From: Eubacteriales bacterium
Lineage (GTDB): Bacteria > Bacillota > Clostridia > Oscillospirales > Butyricicoccaceae
Reading direction: 5' to 3'
Assembly (NCBI GenBank): GCA_030524285.1
Contig: JAUNGQ010000013.1
Location: 1-43,126, forward strand
Length of the DNA stretch: 43,126 nt
Shown: piece by piece, positions 1-8,325 of the stretch
How positions within the stretch are numbered: the stretch's first letter is position 1
Layout of the letters: every line of letters starts with the position of its first letter
Translations under genes and position numbers: made by a program
Notes under the pieces: generated by a model
The model's database searches: none
Seen by the model: the letters and a program-made list of their open reading frames with translations, nothing else
What the model was told of the DNA's origin: nothing

Positions 1-7
1 GATTCCG

Positions 8-45
8 AAAAAGCCGCTCCTATGCTTGGGAGCGGCTTTTGTACT
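8..45 (-). terminator. Rho-independent terminator, possibly bidirectional
   Basis: A 12-bp perfect stem (AAAAGCCGCTCC pairing with GGAGCGGCTTTT) with an 8-nt loop. The A-tract on the left becomes a T-tract on the minus strand, so it can end the minus-strand ABC operon whose last gene stops at 156; the right arm also ends in four T for a gene entering from the left edge. Confidence 0.8.
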
Positions 46-50
46 GTTAA

Positions 51-106
51 AAAGGCTCCCTCCCCGAGGGAGCTGTCAGCGCTATAGGCGCGGACTAAGG
101 GAGTTT
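51..106. repeat. Interspersed palindromic repeat, longest copy
   Basis: The segment has a GCTCCCTC/GAGGGAGC hairpin followed by a second dyad around GCGC and a closing AAGGGAG. Shorter relatives of the first hairpin occur at about 12735-12754, 39058-39076 and 39125-39143, and degenerate ones at about 4928-4947 and 7152-7170, always between genes. It looks like a small noncoding repeat family and not part of a gene. Confidence 0.6.
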
Positions 107-155
107 TATATCAACATTTTCAATGGAGATTGATTGTATCAAGCTGATTGACAGC

Positions 156-1586
156 CTAACTCCCTTCGTCTTCGCCTGTGGTAAATGCATCCAGAATACT
201 GGTGAAGTCATCCTGCCGGATACCGTAGGCGAACGCGCCGCCATCCACACTGACGAGGTATTCCCGTGAGCCGCCTTTGGTGAAGGAAAGAGAACGGGTT
301 GAGCCATCGGTCATCGTGAGTGTGAGCACAGCTTCAGCATCTGCCTGTTCCGGTTCGTCTACCAGACGAACATAGTTGACGGTGGACACAGCCAGATACA
401 ACTGCTGTAAGGCATCATCGGTCATGTCACTGCCATCCAGTGTGGCGGTTTCCGTATCGGTATCCGCTTCCTCATTTTCATCCGCAGCTACATGCGTAAT
501 GGTTACTGTCTGCGTCACATCATCCTGTGTCAGCGCGATGGAATCCAGCTCATGCAATGCGCACGGCATAAGGTTGGTGGAACGCCAGTCATTCCAGTCT
601 TCATCGAGGAACTGAAAATCAGAAGCAGAAGACAGGAAGACCGTCGAGCCGCCCTCCATCATCAGGTAAATGCCGTCCTCGTCTTCATCGGTGTTGCCTA
701 CCAGAACAGTGGCATCCAGATTGTTGGTGGTAATATGCAGCTTGGTCCGCGGCGTATCCAAACCATATTTGCTCAGGTCAGTGGGATTATCTTCTACAAT
801 TTCCTGTGCGGTCATGGCGTCCTGTAAATCCGACAGGATACCGGTGCTCAGGGTGTTGTCATCCGCAGCATAAGAAGCTGGTGCGGTGAAGACATAGGTG
901 GAATAGGCATCTACCGTGTCTGCATCCAGATCGGACGTATCCCGCGCTGCAATGGTCACAGTGGTTCCGTCCGACATGGTATCAATGGTCAGGGATTTTA
1001 ATTCGGAGGACAGGCTGTAGTAGCTGCCAAGTACAGTCATATTGCGGTAATAGGTCTGCGGCTGTGATAACGCATGGGCGGTATCACTGTCCAGAAGATA
1101 GACCGTATTGCTGTCATCCAGCTTGCAGTACGTGCCGCTCAGGATATCGCTGGATAAGCCAAAGATGAGTACAAGGGTTTTCTCATCGCTGTCGGTCAGT
1201 TCAATGGAGCAGGTGCTGTCGGATTCCGACAGACCATATTCTGAAAGGTCATCACAATCCTCCTCCACCAGACGGGCGGAAACCGAGCAGGCAGTGTTCA
1301 TCAGCTCCTGCAACAGGCTTTCGCTGTAATCTGCATCGGCCTCGCCGCCGATCATGGTGTACGCTGTGCCGCTGTCATCATGCGCGAACTGCACCGTGTA
1401 ATCTGTACCACTGCTCGGTGTTACATGCACGCTGGCAAGGTCATCGGAGTCCATGGAAATCAGGCTGACGGACTGTGCGTCATCAAGGTCTTCCTGTTCC
1501 GGCATGAAGGTCAATCCGGCATAAATCGCACCGAGCACGATGACTGCAACGCCGCCGATGATCAGGCGCTTTGTATTTTTCCTCAT
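156..1586 (-). CDS. DUF4340 domain-containing membrane-anchored protein
   Basis: This is the last gene of a four-gene ABC operon. It starts with a short basic stretch and one membrane segment at about residues 8-28, followed by a roughly 445-residue acidic, Asp/Ser/Thr-rich domain that should lie outside the membrane. The fold and neighbourhood match DUF4340 proteins, which commonly follow GldG-like genes; their role is not established. I chose the ATG at 1586, eight bases after AGGAGG. A GTG one codon upstream would give a GTGA overlap with the preceding stop and cannot be excluded. No enzymatic motif is visible. It probably forms the outer part of the exporter complex, which is inference from context. 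Confidence 0.8.
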   Translation of the reverse strand: MRKNTKRLIIGGVAVIVLGAIYAGLTFMPEQEDLDDAQSVSLISMDSDDLASVHVTPSSGTDYTVQFAHDDSGTAYTMIGGEADADYSESLLQELMNTACSVSARLVEEDCDDLSEYGLSESDSTCSIELTDSDEKTLVLIFGLSSDILSGTYCKLDDSNTVYLLDSDTAHALSQPQTYYRNMTVLGSYYSLSSELKSLTIDTMSDGTTVTIAARDTSDLDADTVDAYSTYVFTAPASYAADDNTLSTGILSDLQDAMTAQEIVEDNPTDLSKYGLDTPRTKLHITTNNLDATVLVGNTDEDEDGIYLMMEGGSTVFLSSASDFQFLDEDWNDWRSTNLMPCALHELDSIALTQDDVTQTVTITHVAADENEEADTDTETATLDGSDMTDDALQQLYLAVSTVNYVRLVDEPEQADAEAVLTLTMTDGSTRSLSFTKGGSREYLVSVDGGAFAYGIRQDDFTSILDAFTTGEDEGS

Positions 1587-3046
1587 CACAGCTTCCTCCT
1601 GCGGAAGAAGACCAGAATACCGGTGAGGAACATGCCAATCGGAATCAGGGCCAGAATCGCAAACACAATAAACCGTGCGGTAGCGCCGACAATCAGCGGC
1701 TCTGCATCCAGACTCTTGGACGGGATGGAAACGATATCAATAGCAGGCTGGAGCTGGGAAAGCACATTGCTGAGGAAGCTTTTGTTCATCAGACTGGAAG
1801 CACCCATCAGGTCATCTGACATCATGATACCTGCTGTGCAGACAAATACCTGTCCGCCCTTGTCATTTCCGGTGTATGCTGCCAGTGCGGCCAGTGTGAA
1901 CGGTCCGTCTGTGTCGCCGTCCTCCTTATCATAGCTGTCATATTCCGTCTCATCGGTTAGCGCCTTCGCATAGGAGCTGTCACGGCTTTCCATGAGAGCT
2001 TCCACGGTGCGATCAGAAACCGAGCTGTCCAGACCGATCAGGGAGATGGATTTGGCATTTGGCGTTACCAGTGTCAAATCGGAATCCGCAAGGGCAGCAT
2101 TGGTATCAGAATCCGTCAGCTTCGCCAGAATGTCCGATGCTTCATCGATGTTGTAATCGGCATCGAGTACCATGTCTGCCTGTACCTCCATACCCCATTC
2201 GCTGAGATAGGAATATAAAACCGGCAATTCTGTCGGGGATGCCGTACCGTCAAATACCATCAGATCACCGCCGGACTTCACAAAGGCGTCGATCCGATCC
2301 ATTTCGTCTTCGGTGTAGTCCGCCTGCGGCAGACTGATGACCAGTACAGCGGCATCCTCCGGAATTTCGTCGGATTCTGTCAGGTTCAGTGTGTTGGCAG
2401 TAAAGCCCGCATTGGTAAACATAGCGGAAAGACTGGTGGAAATGCTCTCGTTGTGTCCTTGTAAAATATAAGCTGCCGGCGTTTCATCGTTGGTTACGGA
2501 TGTGATAGCAGAGGTCAACGCCTGCTCACCCTGAAAACCGGTCACGTCATAATAGCCGGTATACGATGCGCTCTGTTCAACGGCATAAAAATCGGTTTGG
2601 TTGAGCACACGGGTGTTATCATTGCACGAAACGATCACACTGCCCGATTGGATCGAGGACGCAAGATCGCTGTAGCGGTTGACGACATTCGGATTGGTGT
2701 ATGGGTCAATATAGCTGACCTCCAGTTTATCCCCTGCGAGGTTTTTATATTTTTGCAGCAGGGTATGCACCTTGCTGTAGTAGGTGTCATTTTCAAAATC
2801 ATCTTCTGCCGCCAGAATGGTGATGTCGACAGTATCCTCCATGCCGCGCAGCATTTCCCTGGTTTCATCCGTAATGGCATACAGCTGGTTGGATGTCAAA
2901 TCCAGTGTCAGGTCATAGCGGTCTGTCAGGCTGGTGGCAATCAGATTGATGAGGATGACTGCAACCAGAACGACAATAACACCGGCTGCGGATACGGATA
3001 CCCGGCGCAGCTTCCGATTATTTTGCTTTTTGCTTTTGTTATGCAT
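1586..3046 (-). CDS. GldG-like ABC transporter auxiliary protein
   Basis: A 486-residue protein with a basic N-terminus, a membrane segment at about residues 20-42, a large outer domain and a second membrane segment close to the C-terminus (about 455-478) followed by a short RRRK tail. This two-anchor architecture and the order ATPase-permease-this gene match the GldG/ABC-type uncharacterised transport family (ABC_transp_aux). In Bacteroidota GldG takes part in gliding, but in Clostridia the family is widespread without gliding, so I do not assign motility. The ATG at 3046 lies eight bases after AGGAGG; an upstream GTG at 3055 overlaps that ribosome site and is unlikely. The stop overlaps the start of the DUF4340 gene. 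Confidence 0.85.
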   Translation of the reverse strand: MHNKSKKQNNRKLRRVSVSAAGVIVVLVAVILINLIATSLTDRYDLTLDLTSNQLYAITDETREMLRGMEDTVDITILAAEDDFENDTYYSKVHTLLQKYKNLAGDKLEVSYIDPYTNPNVVNRYSDLASSIQSGSVIVSCNDNTRVLNQTDFYAVEQSASYTGYYDVTGFQGEQALTSAITSVTNDETPAAYILQGHNESISTSLSAMFTNAGFTANTLNLTESDEIPEDAAVLVISLPQADYTEDEMDRIDAFVKSGGDLMVFDGTASPTELPVLYSYLSEWGMEVQADMVLDADYNIDEASDILAKLTDSDTNAALADSDLTLVTPNAKSISLIGLDSSVSDRTVEALMESRDSSYAKALTDETEYDSYDKEDGDTDGPFTLAALAAYTGNDKGGQVFVCTAGIMMSDDLMGASSLMNKSFLSNVLSQLQPAIDIVSIPSKSLDAEPLIVGATARFIVFAILALIPIGMFLTGILVFFRRRKL

Positions 3047-3059
3047 ATTCCGCACCTCC

Positions 3060-3764
3060 TCACATTCGTCTGCGCTCGATCACGCGGGCAGTCAGATACA
3101 GGAACAAACCGGTGAGGGAGACGAAATAAATCAGATTGCCGAATGAGAATTGCCCGGACATAAAGGTGTCATAGCGGGTAAAAATGGACAGCCAGTTCAG
3201 GACACTGCCCACAACGCCGTCGGTACCCAGTGAATAGCTCAGCATATCAGCGATATATAAGCCGAGAAACAGCGCAAATGATAACACAGCTGCAATCAGC
3301 TGGCTTTCAGTCAGGCTGGACAGGAACATACCCATTGCGGCAAAGACAGCGGAGGCGCAGATGACGGCGATATAACAGCCGATGATGGTGGGCCATGCCG
3401 GTGTTCCGAATATCAGGATAATCACCAGCCATGGGATTGTGCACAGCAGCGCCCGCACCAGCACGCTCATTGCAGCCAGAAACTTGCCGCCGATGATTTC
3501 CCAGACACTGACTGGCGCTGTCAGCAGCAGACGATCCGTACCCTGCTTGTATTCCTCACTGAATAACCGCATGGTCAGAATCGGCATGAGAAACAGGAAG
3601 ACAATCAGCATATTGGAAAACACACTGCCTACATCGCTGGAGGAGGACAGCACACAGGTGGCAAAGAAATACAGGTTCATAATGGCAAGATAGGCACCGA
3701 GATAGACATAGCCCAGCGGGGAACGGAAAAAGCCCTGTGTATCTCGTTTTCTGATCGCGTTCAT
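3060..3764 (-). CDS. ABC-2 type transporter permease (GldF-like)
   Basis: A 234-residue integral membrane protein with about six hydrophobic segments (for example near residues 21-41, 50-66, 95-118, 128-150, 156-176 and 208-228), as expected for an ABC-2 permease. The phrase LFSEEYKQGTDRLLLTAP around residues 67-84 is the cytoplasmic coupling motif typical of this family. It overlaps the ATPase gene by four bases (ATGA), which implies translational coupling, and the GldG-like gene starts 13 bases downstream. It should form the membrane channel of the exporter with the ATPase encoded just upstream. The substrate is unknown. Confidence 0.88.
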   Translation of the reverse strand: MNAIRKRDTQGFFRSPLGYVYLGAYLAIMNLYFFATCVLSSSSDVGSVFSNMLIVFLFLMPILTMRLFSEEYKQGTDRLLLTAPVSVWEIIGGKFLAAMSVLVRALLCTIPWLVIILIFGTPAWPTIIGCYIAVICASAVFAAMGMFLSSLTESQLIAAVLSFALFLGLYIADMLSYSLGTDGVVGSVLNWLSIFTRYDTFMSGQFSFGNLIYFVSLTGLFLYLTARVIERRRM

Positions 3765-4777
3765 TTGTTGTCACCACGCTTTCTGCCGAACAGACGGCGT
3801 TTTGGTTTTGGGGCGTCCTGCGCATCGGATACGGTCTCCGGTTCGGTCGGATCAGCCTCTGTCAGCTCAAGGAAGATATCCTCCAGACTCAGCTCAACCT
3901 GCTGCATCGAAAGGATTGGCATACGGTTCTGGCTGAGTGCATCAAAGACGTCATGCCGGATGTCGCCATCCTTTTCCGCCGTGATACGGTAGACGGATTT
4001 TTTTCCGTCTGCATGCATGACAACGGCATCAGAAACGCCCGGAACAGCACGCAGGGTAGACAATACGGCTTCTGCATCGCCTTCAATGGTCATATCCAGC
4101 TGCTCAGCGCCTTCCAAACGGTTTGCAAGCTCGGCAGAGGTGCCGTCCGCGACGATTTTTCCGTGATGGATGACGATGATGCGGTCACATACGGCCTGCA
4201 CCTCCGGTAGGATATGGCTGGACAGGATAACGGTATGCTTCTGCCCGAGACTGCGTATCGTCTCCCGGATTTCAATGATCTGCTTCGGATCCAGACCAAC
4301 CGTCGGTTCATCCAGAATCAATACCTTTGGGTCACCGATGAGCGCCTGTGCCAGACCGACGCGCTGACGGTAGCCCTTGGAAAGGTTGCGGATAATGCGC
4401 CCGCGCACGTCAGACAGGCCGGACATCGTGCAGACCTGTTCCAAATGCTCCTCCTGTGGGAGCTTGCATTTTTTCAGCTGATAGACAAAGCCAAGATATT
4501 CGTCAACCGTCATATCCGGATACAATGGTGGGTTTTCCGGCAGATAGCCGATCATTTTCCGTGCCTGATCGGCATCGGTATCAATATCATACCCGCCAAG
4601 CCGGACGATACCTGCTGTCGGACGCAGGCATCCGGTAAGCATATTCATGGTTGTTGATTTTCCGGCGCCATTTGGGCCGAGAAAACCTACAATTTCCCCT
4701 TCCTTTACAGAAAAGGAGAGGTCAGATACTGCAAGCGCCGAACCATACCGGCGGGTCAGTCCTGTTACCTGTATCAT
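3761..4777 (-). CDS. ABC transporter ATP-binding protein (GldA-like)
   Basis: First gene of the operon, 338 residues. Walker A GPNGAGKST is at about 34-42, the signature LSKGYRQ at 132-138, Walker B LILDEP at 153-158 and the switch histidine at 188. The C-terminal 110 residues form an extra domain typical of ATPases paired with ABC-2 permeases, ending in a Lys/Arg-rich tail. The ATG at 4777 sits directly behind AGGAGG; an open frame extends 53 codons further upstream but lacks a ribosome site and conserved sequence. It would energise export by the permease at 3060-3764. Substrate not predictable from sequence. Confidence 0.92.
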   Translation of the reverse strand: MIQVTGLTRRYGSALAVSDLSFSVKEGEIVGFLGPNGAGKSTTMNMLTGCLRPTAGIVRLGGYDIDTDADQARKMIGYLPENPPLYPDMTVDEYLGFVYQLKKCKLPQEEHLEQVCTMSGLSDVRGRIIRNLSKGYRQRVGLAQALIGDPKVLILDEPTVGLDPKQIIEIRETIRSLGQKHTVILSSHILPEVQAVCDRIIVIHHGKIVADGTSAELANRLEGAEQLDMTIEGDAEAVLSTLRAVPGVSDAVVMHADGKKSVYRITAEKDGDIRHDVFDALSQNRMPILSMQQVELSLEDIFLELTEADPTEPETVSDAQDAPKPKRRLFGRKRGDNK

Positions 4778-4850
4778 GGTAAGCCTCCTGTTGGATAATA
4801 ATGTGGAAAGGCCCGTATCCCCAAAAAACGGGCGGTGTGCCATAGTCCTC

Positions 4851-4859
4851 ATTCTAGCA
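4851..4859 (-). promoter_or_regulatory. Extended -10 promoter of the ABC operon
   Basis: On the minus strand the sequence reads TGCTAGAAT, an extended -10 (TG-n-TAGAAT), about 75 bases before the ATPase start. No good -35 is visible. Confidence 0.45.
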
Positions 4860-4979
4860 CTGCTGTGTGTTTGTTGTGTGAACAAAACGGGAGGATTGTA
4901 CAGCAAACAGAAGCATCCTTGATCAGACGCCCTCATCCGGTGGAGGCAGAATGCTATAGGAATTTTTGCAAAAAAATAG

Positions 4980-4985
4980 TATAAT
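4980..4985 (+). promoter_or_regulatory. Possible -10 element for the AraC gene
   Basis: A TATAAT hexamer lies 45 bases before the AraC start in very A-rich DNA. The -35 region 17 bases upstream is poor (TATAGG), so expression may depend on an activator. Weak call. Confidence 0.35.
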
Positions 4986-5029
4986 AAAAAAGCGATACAC
5001 AGGAAAACGACAGAGTAAAGAGGTTATCT

Positions 5030-5896
5030 ATGTTAGAATTTATAGCACAGGGCAGTGGACGCAGCAGCTTTGAGGATAATATTCTGCCGGGACTGGTTTA
5101 TATCTGCCCGCTCCTGCTGGATCGGGACGGACAGGAACTGCATTCCCATACCGGACATGCAGAACTGTTGCTGGTGCAGGAGGGGGAAGGCATCGCACAG
5201 ATTGACGGCGGCCAGGAGGAGCTGCGGCCAGGAGATTTTGTCCTGTGCAGTGCCGGCAGTCCGCACCGTTACCGGGCAAAGGGGGACAACCCGATGACAG
5301 GCTTGTCCTGCGGCATTCATCATCTGAAATGCCGGGGGCTGGAGGAGAACTGTTTTGCCGGACATGAGGAACGTTCGGTGGTCCACGCCGGACAGGATAG
5401 CCGTACCTTGCAGGACATCCTGACCATACTGGAACATGCGGCGGCAGATCCTGATGCACACAAGAAAGAGCTGCTCAGCTATCTCACTGCATCAGCAGTG
5501 ACCGTTGCGCTGCAAATCCACAGAGCCGCGACAGAGCGTGTCGAGCAGACGCGTTATCAACTGGGTGTACGCACCCGGATGTATCTCGACAGGCATTATC
5601 TGGAGCCGCTGACACTGGACGGCATTGCACAGGCAATGGGCGTGAGCAAATACCATCTGGACCGTGTATTTTTGGAGTCGGCGGGCTGCACACCGGTGCA
5701 GTATATCACGCGCCGCCGTCTGGCACATGCACAAACGTTGCTTGCCTCAACAACGTATACTGTGCAGCATATTGCAGAGCTGTGCTGCTACAGCAATTAT
5801 AATTATTTTACTGCACTGTTTCGGAAAAATATTGGCTTGACACCCGGTAAATACCGCAGGATGGTGCAGGGAAATGCGGGAAGGCGGAACACCTAA
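5030..5896 (+). CDS. AraC family transcriptional regulator (cupin sensor)
   Basis: 288 residues. The N-terminal half (about 20-100) is a cupin-like sugar-sensing domain with HSHTGHAELLLV and a PGDF turn. The C-terminal 95 residues (about 183-276) carry the two helix-turn-helix units of AraC/XylS proteins, with the second recognisable as IAELCCYSNYNYFTALFRK and the family end motif TPGKYR. It lies upstream of and in the same direction as iolG, whose promoter region contains 10-bp spaced direct repeats that could be its site. It is probably an activator responding to inositol or a derivative; the effector is inference. Confidence 0.88.
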   Translation: MLEFIAQGSGRSSFEDNILPGLVYICPLLLDRDGQELHSHTGHAELLLVQEGEGIAQIDGGQEELRPGDFVLCSAGSPHRYRAKGDNPMTGLSCGIHHLKCRGLEENCFAGHEERSVVHAGQDSRTLQDILTILEHAAADPDAHKKELLSYLTASAVTVALQIHRAATERVEQTRYQLGVRTRMYLDRHYLEPLTLDGIAQAMGVSKYHLDRVFLESAGCTPVQYITRRRLAHAQTLLASTTYTVQHIAELCCYSNYNYFTALFRKNIGLTPGKYRRMVQGNAGRRNT

Positions 5897-5937
5897 CCGG
5901 AAGGTGAGCAAATTTGTGTAAAATGATGATGAAATTC

Positions 5938-5954
5938 ACGAATTGAAACGAATT
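5938..5954 (+). promoter_or_regulatory. Direct repeat upstream of iolG promoter
   Basis: ACGAATT occurs twice with a 10-bp period (5938-5944 and 5948-5954) and ends four bases before the -35 element. This placement suits an activator such as the adjacent AraC protein. Confidence 0.4.
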
Positions 5955-5958
5955 TATA

Positions 5959-5987
5959 TTGCAAATTGTTAAAGAAATCCGTATAAT
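5959..5987 (+). promoter_or_regulatory. Sigma-A type promoter of iolG
   Basis: TTGCAA at 5959-5964 and TATAAT at 5982-5987 are separated by 17 bases, about 85 bases before the iolG start. Confidence 0.7.
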
Positions 5988-6073
5988 CATAATTAATCAT
6001 AAGAAGTAGTTGTCGGCAGAGGGAAGAGAGACCGGCACAGGACATACAACAAATGAACCATGGAGGCGAAGAA

Positions 6074-7084
6074 ATGGATTTGTTAAGGATCGGCGTTGTA
6101 GGTTGCGGCGCGATTGGACGTGAACATATTGCCCGTATTACGAATAAGATTTCGGGCGGCAGAGTTGTTGCCGTATCGGATCTTTATATTGAAGGAGCAC
6201 ATAAGGTAGGCGATCCGCTTGGTGCAACTGTATACAGCAACAGTACAGATCTGGTCAATGACCCGGATGTAGATGCCATCATCTGTACCACACCGGGCTT
6301 TGCACATCAGGAAACCGTGATGCAGGCGCTGGAGGCCAAAAAGCCGATTTTCTGTGAAAAGCCGCTGACTACCTCTGCGGAAGAATCACTTGAGGTTGTG
6401 GAAGCGGAAATGGCAGGCGGCAAGCGTCTGATTCAGGTAGGCTTTATGCGTCGGTATGATAGGTCGTATATGCAGCTGAAGGAAATGATTGACTCCGGCG
6501 ATTTTGGCAAGCCGCTGTATCTGCGCTGTACCCACTGGAATCCGGAGGTAGACAACGGCTATACCACCGAGATGGCTGTACATGATACTGCAATCCACGA
6601 GATCGATATCATTCACTGGCTGGTTGGCGACGAATATGAATCCGCGCAGATTATGATGCCGCGTCAAACCAGCAATAAGAACCCGGAACTGATGGATCCG
6701 CAGCTGATGTATATTAAATGTAAGTCCGGCATTGTAGCAACGATCGAAGTCTTTGTCAACTGCCGCTTTGGCTATGATATCAATTGTCAGGTTGTCTGTG
6801 AGGAGGGCGTCATTGATTTGCCGAAGCCATCCATGCCGATTTACCGCAAGGCCGGCGGACAGACCACGCCGATTGAACAGAATTGGAAGAACCGTTTTGT
6901 ACATGCCTATGACAGAGAAATTCAGCAGTGGGTTAACTCGACGCGCAAGGGTGTCGTGGATGGCCCGAATGCATGGGATGGCTTGATTGCCAACGTCACA
7001 GCGGATGCACTGGTTCGTGCACAGACCAATGGCGGAGCGGTGGAGCCGGTTCAGGTTGGCCCGCGCCCGGATTTCTATAAGTAA
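6074..7084 (+). CDS. iolG: Inositol 2-dehydrogenase (Bacillus IolG type)
   Basis: A 336-residue Gfo/Idh/MocA oxidoreductase that oxidises myo-inositol to 2-keto-myo-inositol with NAD. The Rossmann motif GVVGCGAIG is at residues 7-15, the EKP motif at 95-97 carries the catalytic Lys96, and Asp171 and His175 match the catalytic pair of Bacillus subtilis IolG. Strings such as QVGFMRRYD, HEIDIIHWLV and VNCRFGYDI are shared with that enzyme from memory. Start at 6074 follows GGAGG; an in-frame ATG at 6053 lacks a ribosome site. The gene is monocistronic, with its own promoter and a strong terminator. A second, more distant inositol dehydrogenase is at 20901, so the two may differ in isomer preference. 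Confidence 0.92.
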   Translation: MDLLRIGVVGCGAIGREHIARITNKISGGRVVAVSDLYIEGAHKVGDPLGATVYSNSTDLVNDPDVDAIICTTPGFAHQETVMQALEAKKPIFCEKPLTTSAEESLEVVEAEMAGGKRLIQVGFMRRYDRSYMQLKEMIDSGDFGKPLYLRCTHWNPEVDNGYTTEMAVHDTAIHEIDIIHWLVGDEYESAQIMMPRQTSNKNPELMDPQLMYIKCKSGIVATIEVFVNCRFGYDINCQVVCEEGVIDLPKPSMPIYRKAGGQTTPIEQNWKNRFVHAYDREIQQWVNSTRKGVVDGPNAWDGLIANVTADALVRAQTNGGAVEPVQVGPRPDFYK

Positions 7085-7100
7085 TTTTGATATCAAATAG

Positions 7101-7137
7101 AAAAATACCGCAGGATGTTATGTCCTGCGGTATTTTT
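7101..7137 (+). terminator. Terminator after iolG
   Basis: Perfect 15-bp stem (AAAAATACCGCAGGA with its complement) and a 7-nt loop ending in a T-run. The symmetry allows use in both directions. Confidence 0.9.
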
Positions 7138-7195
7138 GTGGAACGGATGATAAGGCGCCCTCTTGGGGGGAGGCAATCCGCGCCAACAGCGCGGT

Positions 7196-8065
7196 TTATA
7201 TTGGATATTTCCGAAACAGCGTCGGTGAAATGCCGACATTTTTCTGGAAGCTGTGGATGAAGTTTTCCTCGCTGTTGTAGCCGGTATGGTAGGCGATTTC
7301 CTTTACTGTCATACGGGTAGAGGTGAGCATATGCTTTGCTTTGTCAATCCGGCGCAGCACGATATATTCATAGGGAGAATATCCGGTATGCGCCTTAAAT
7401 TCGCGCGAGAAATGTGATTGGCTCCAATTGACTGCTTCTGCGATATCTTTGACGGTAACCGATTCATAGAGATGTGCGTTCATATACCGGATGGACTGTG
7501 TAATGCGGTCATTTTCCGATGTTTGCGGCTGAGTCTCGGTCAGCAACAACATGCACAGCAGCCGGTGCAGCAGCTGGGAACAGGCAGCCTCGCTCATGCG
7601 TTCGCCGGAAGCGCAGCTGCTCAGCAGGGAATCAAGCAGCCGGAGTACCTGAGGGTAGGAGGTAGTCGAAAAAACATGCTTTCCGCCGCGGGAACGCAGA
7701 ATGCGCTGATAGAATGGTCTGGAATTTAAACCATTGAACAGCAGCCAGATGAATTCCATCCCGTCCGATGCACGGTACTGATACGGCTGCTGGCAGTCAA
7801 ACAGGACAAGCTGTCCACGGGTTGCCAGCATGTTGATATGATTGATATTCAGCTCCAGTGCGCCGTCCAGCACAAGAAACAGCATGATATGATTGTTATG
7901 ATCGCTTTGTAGTGCGATTTCCGATTGATGGCTGAAGGAATACGTGTGATCACAGAAATAATGTCCACAACGCGTGGGATAATAAAACAGCTCCCGCGCG
8001 AGCGAAGATGGCGTAAAAAAGTAGCGTTCGGAAATCTGATGGACACCGGCCTCAGGAATCAGCAT
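7196..8065 (-). CDS. AraC family transcriptional regulator
   Basis: 289 residues with an N-terminal cupin-like domain (residues about 15-140, including the HHIM-like barrel strand region) and a C-terminal double helix-turn-helix (about 190-288) containing the motifs IAEAVNWSQSHFSREFKAHTG and IAYHTGYNSEENFIHSFQK, each characteristic of AraC/XylS. It is transcribed divergently from the sugar isomerase gene at 8326 across 260 bases that hold promoters for both genes, which suggests that it controls that gene. It is not a close duplicate of the AraC protein at 5030. The effector is unknown; an inositol-related ligand is inferred from position. Confidence 0.87.
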   Translation of the reverse strand: MLIPEAGVHQISERYFFTPSSLARELFYYPTRCGHYFCDHTYSFSHQSEIALQSDHNNHIMLFLVLDGALELNINHINMLATRGQLVLFDCQQPYQYRASDGMEFIWLLFNGLNSRPFYQRILRSRGGKHVFSTTSYPQVLRLLDSLLSSCASGERMSEAACSQLLHRLLCMLLLTETQPQTSENDRITQSIRYMNAHLYESVTVKDIAEAVNWSQSHFSREFKAHTGYSPYEYIVLRRIDKAKHMLTSTRMTVKEIAYHTGYNSEENFIHSFQKNVGISPTLFRKYPI

Positions 8066-8159
8066 AGGGCTTCACATCCTTCCATTGGATTTGCGATACG
8101 AAGAAAGGGCTTCACAGTGGATGCCGTGCGATAGCGTCCACAGAAAATCCTTTGTCCTT

Positions 8160-8188
8160 ATGGTAGCAGGCGGAAAAAAGAAATGCAA
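8160..8188 (-). promoter_or_regulatory. Candidate promoter of the AraC gene at 7196-8065
   Basis: On the minus strand TTGCAT and an extended TGC-TACCAT are 17 bases apart, about 95 bases before the start codon. Confidence 0.4.
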
Positions 8189-8231
8189 GAGAAAATAGCA
8201 GGATTTATCAGTGAATGCGCAAATTGTATCA

Positions 8232-8260
8232 TTGGCAGATCGTGCATTGTACTGTATAAT
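8232..8260 (+). promoter_or_regulatory. Sigma-A type promoter of the isomerase gene
   Basis: TTGGCA at 8232-8237 and TATAAT at 8255-8260 with a 17-base spacer. The nonamer GCAAATTGT just upstream (8219-8227) also occurs at 5961-5969 in the iolG promoter. Confidence 0.75.
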
Positions 8261-8325
8261 AATTGTAACAACAGGGAACCGTCGGGAGAGACGGAAACCA
8301 GATTTGAATCAAGGAGGAACATATT

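Noticed and set aside
156-4777. Gliding motility locus
   Set aside because: Only the ABC part resembles Gld proteins; none of the other gliding proteins is present, and the lineage is not Bacteroidota.
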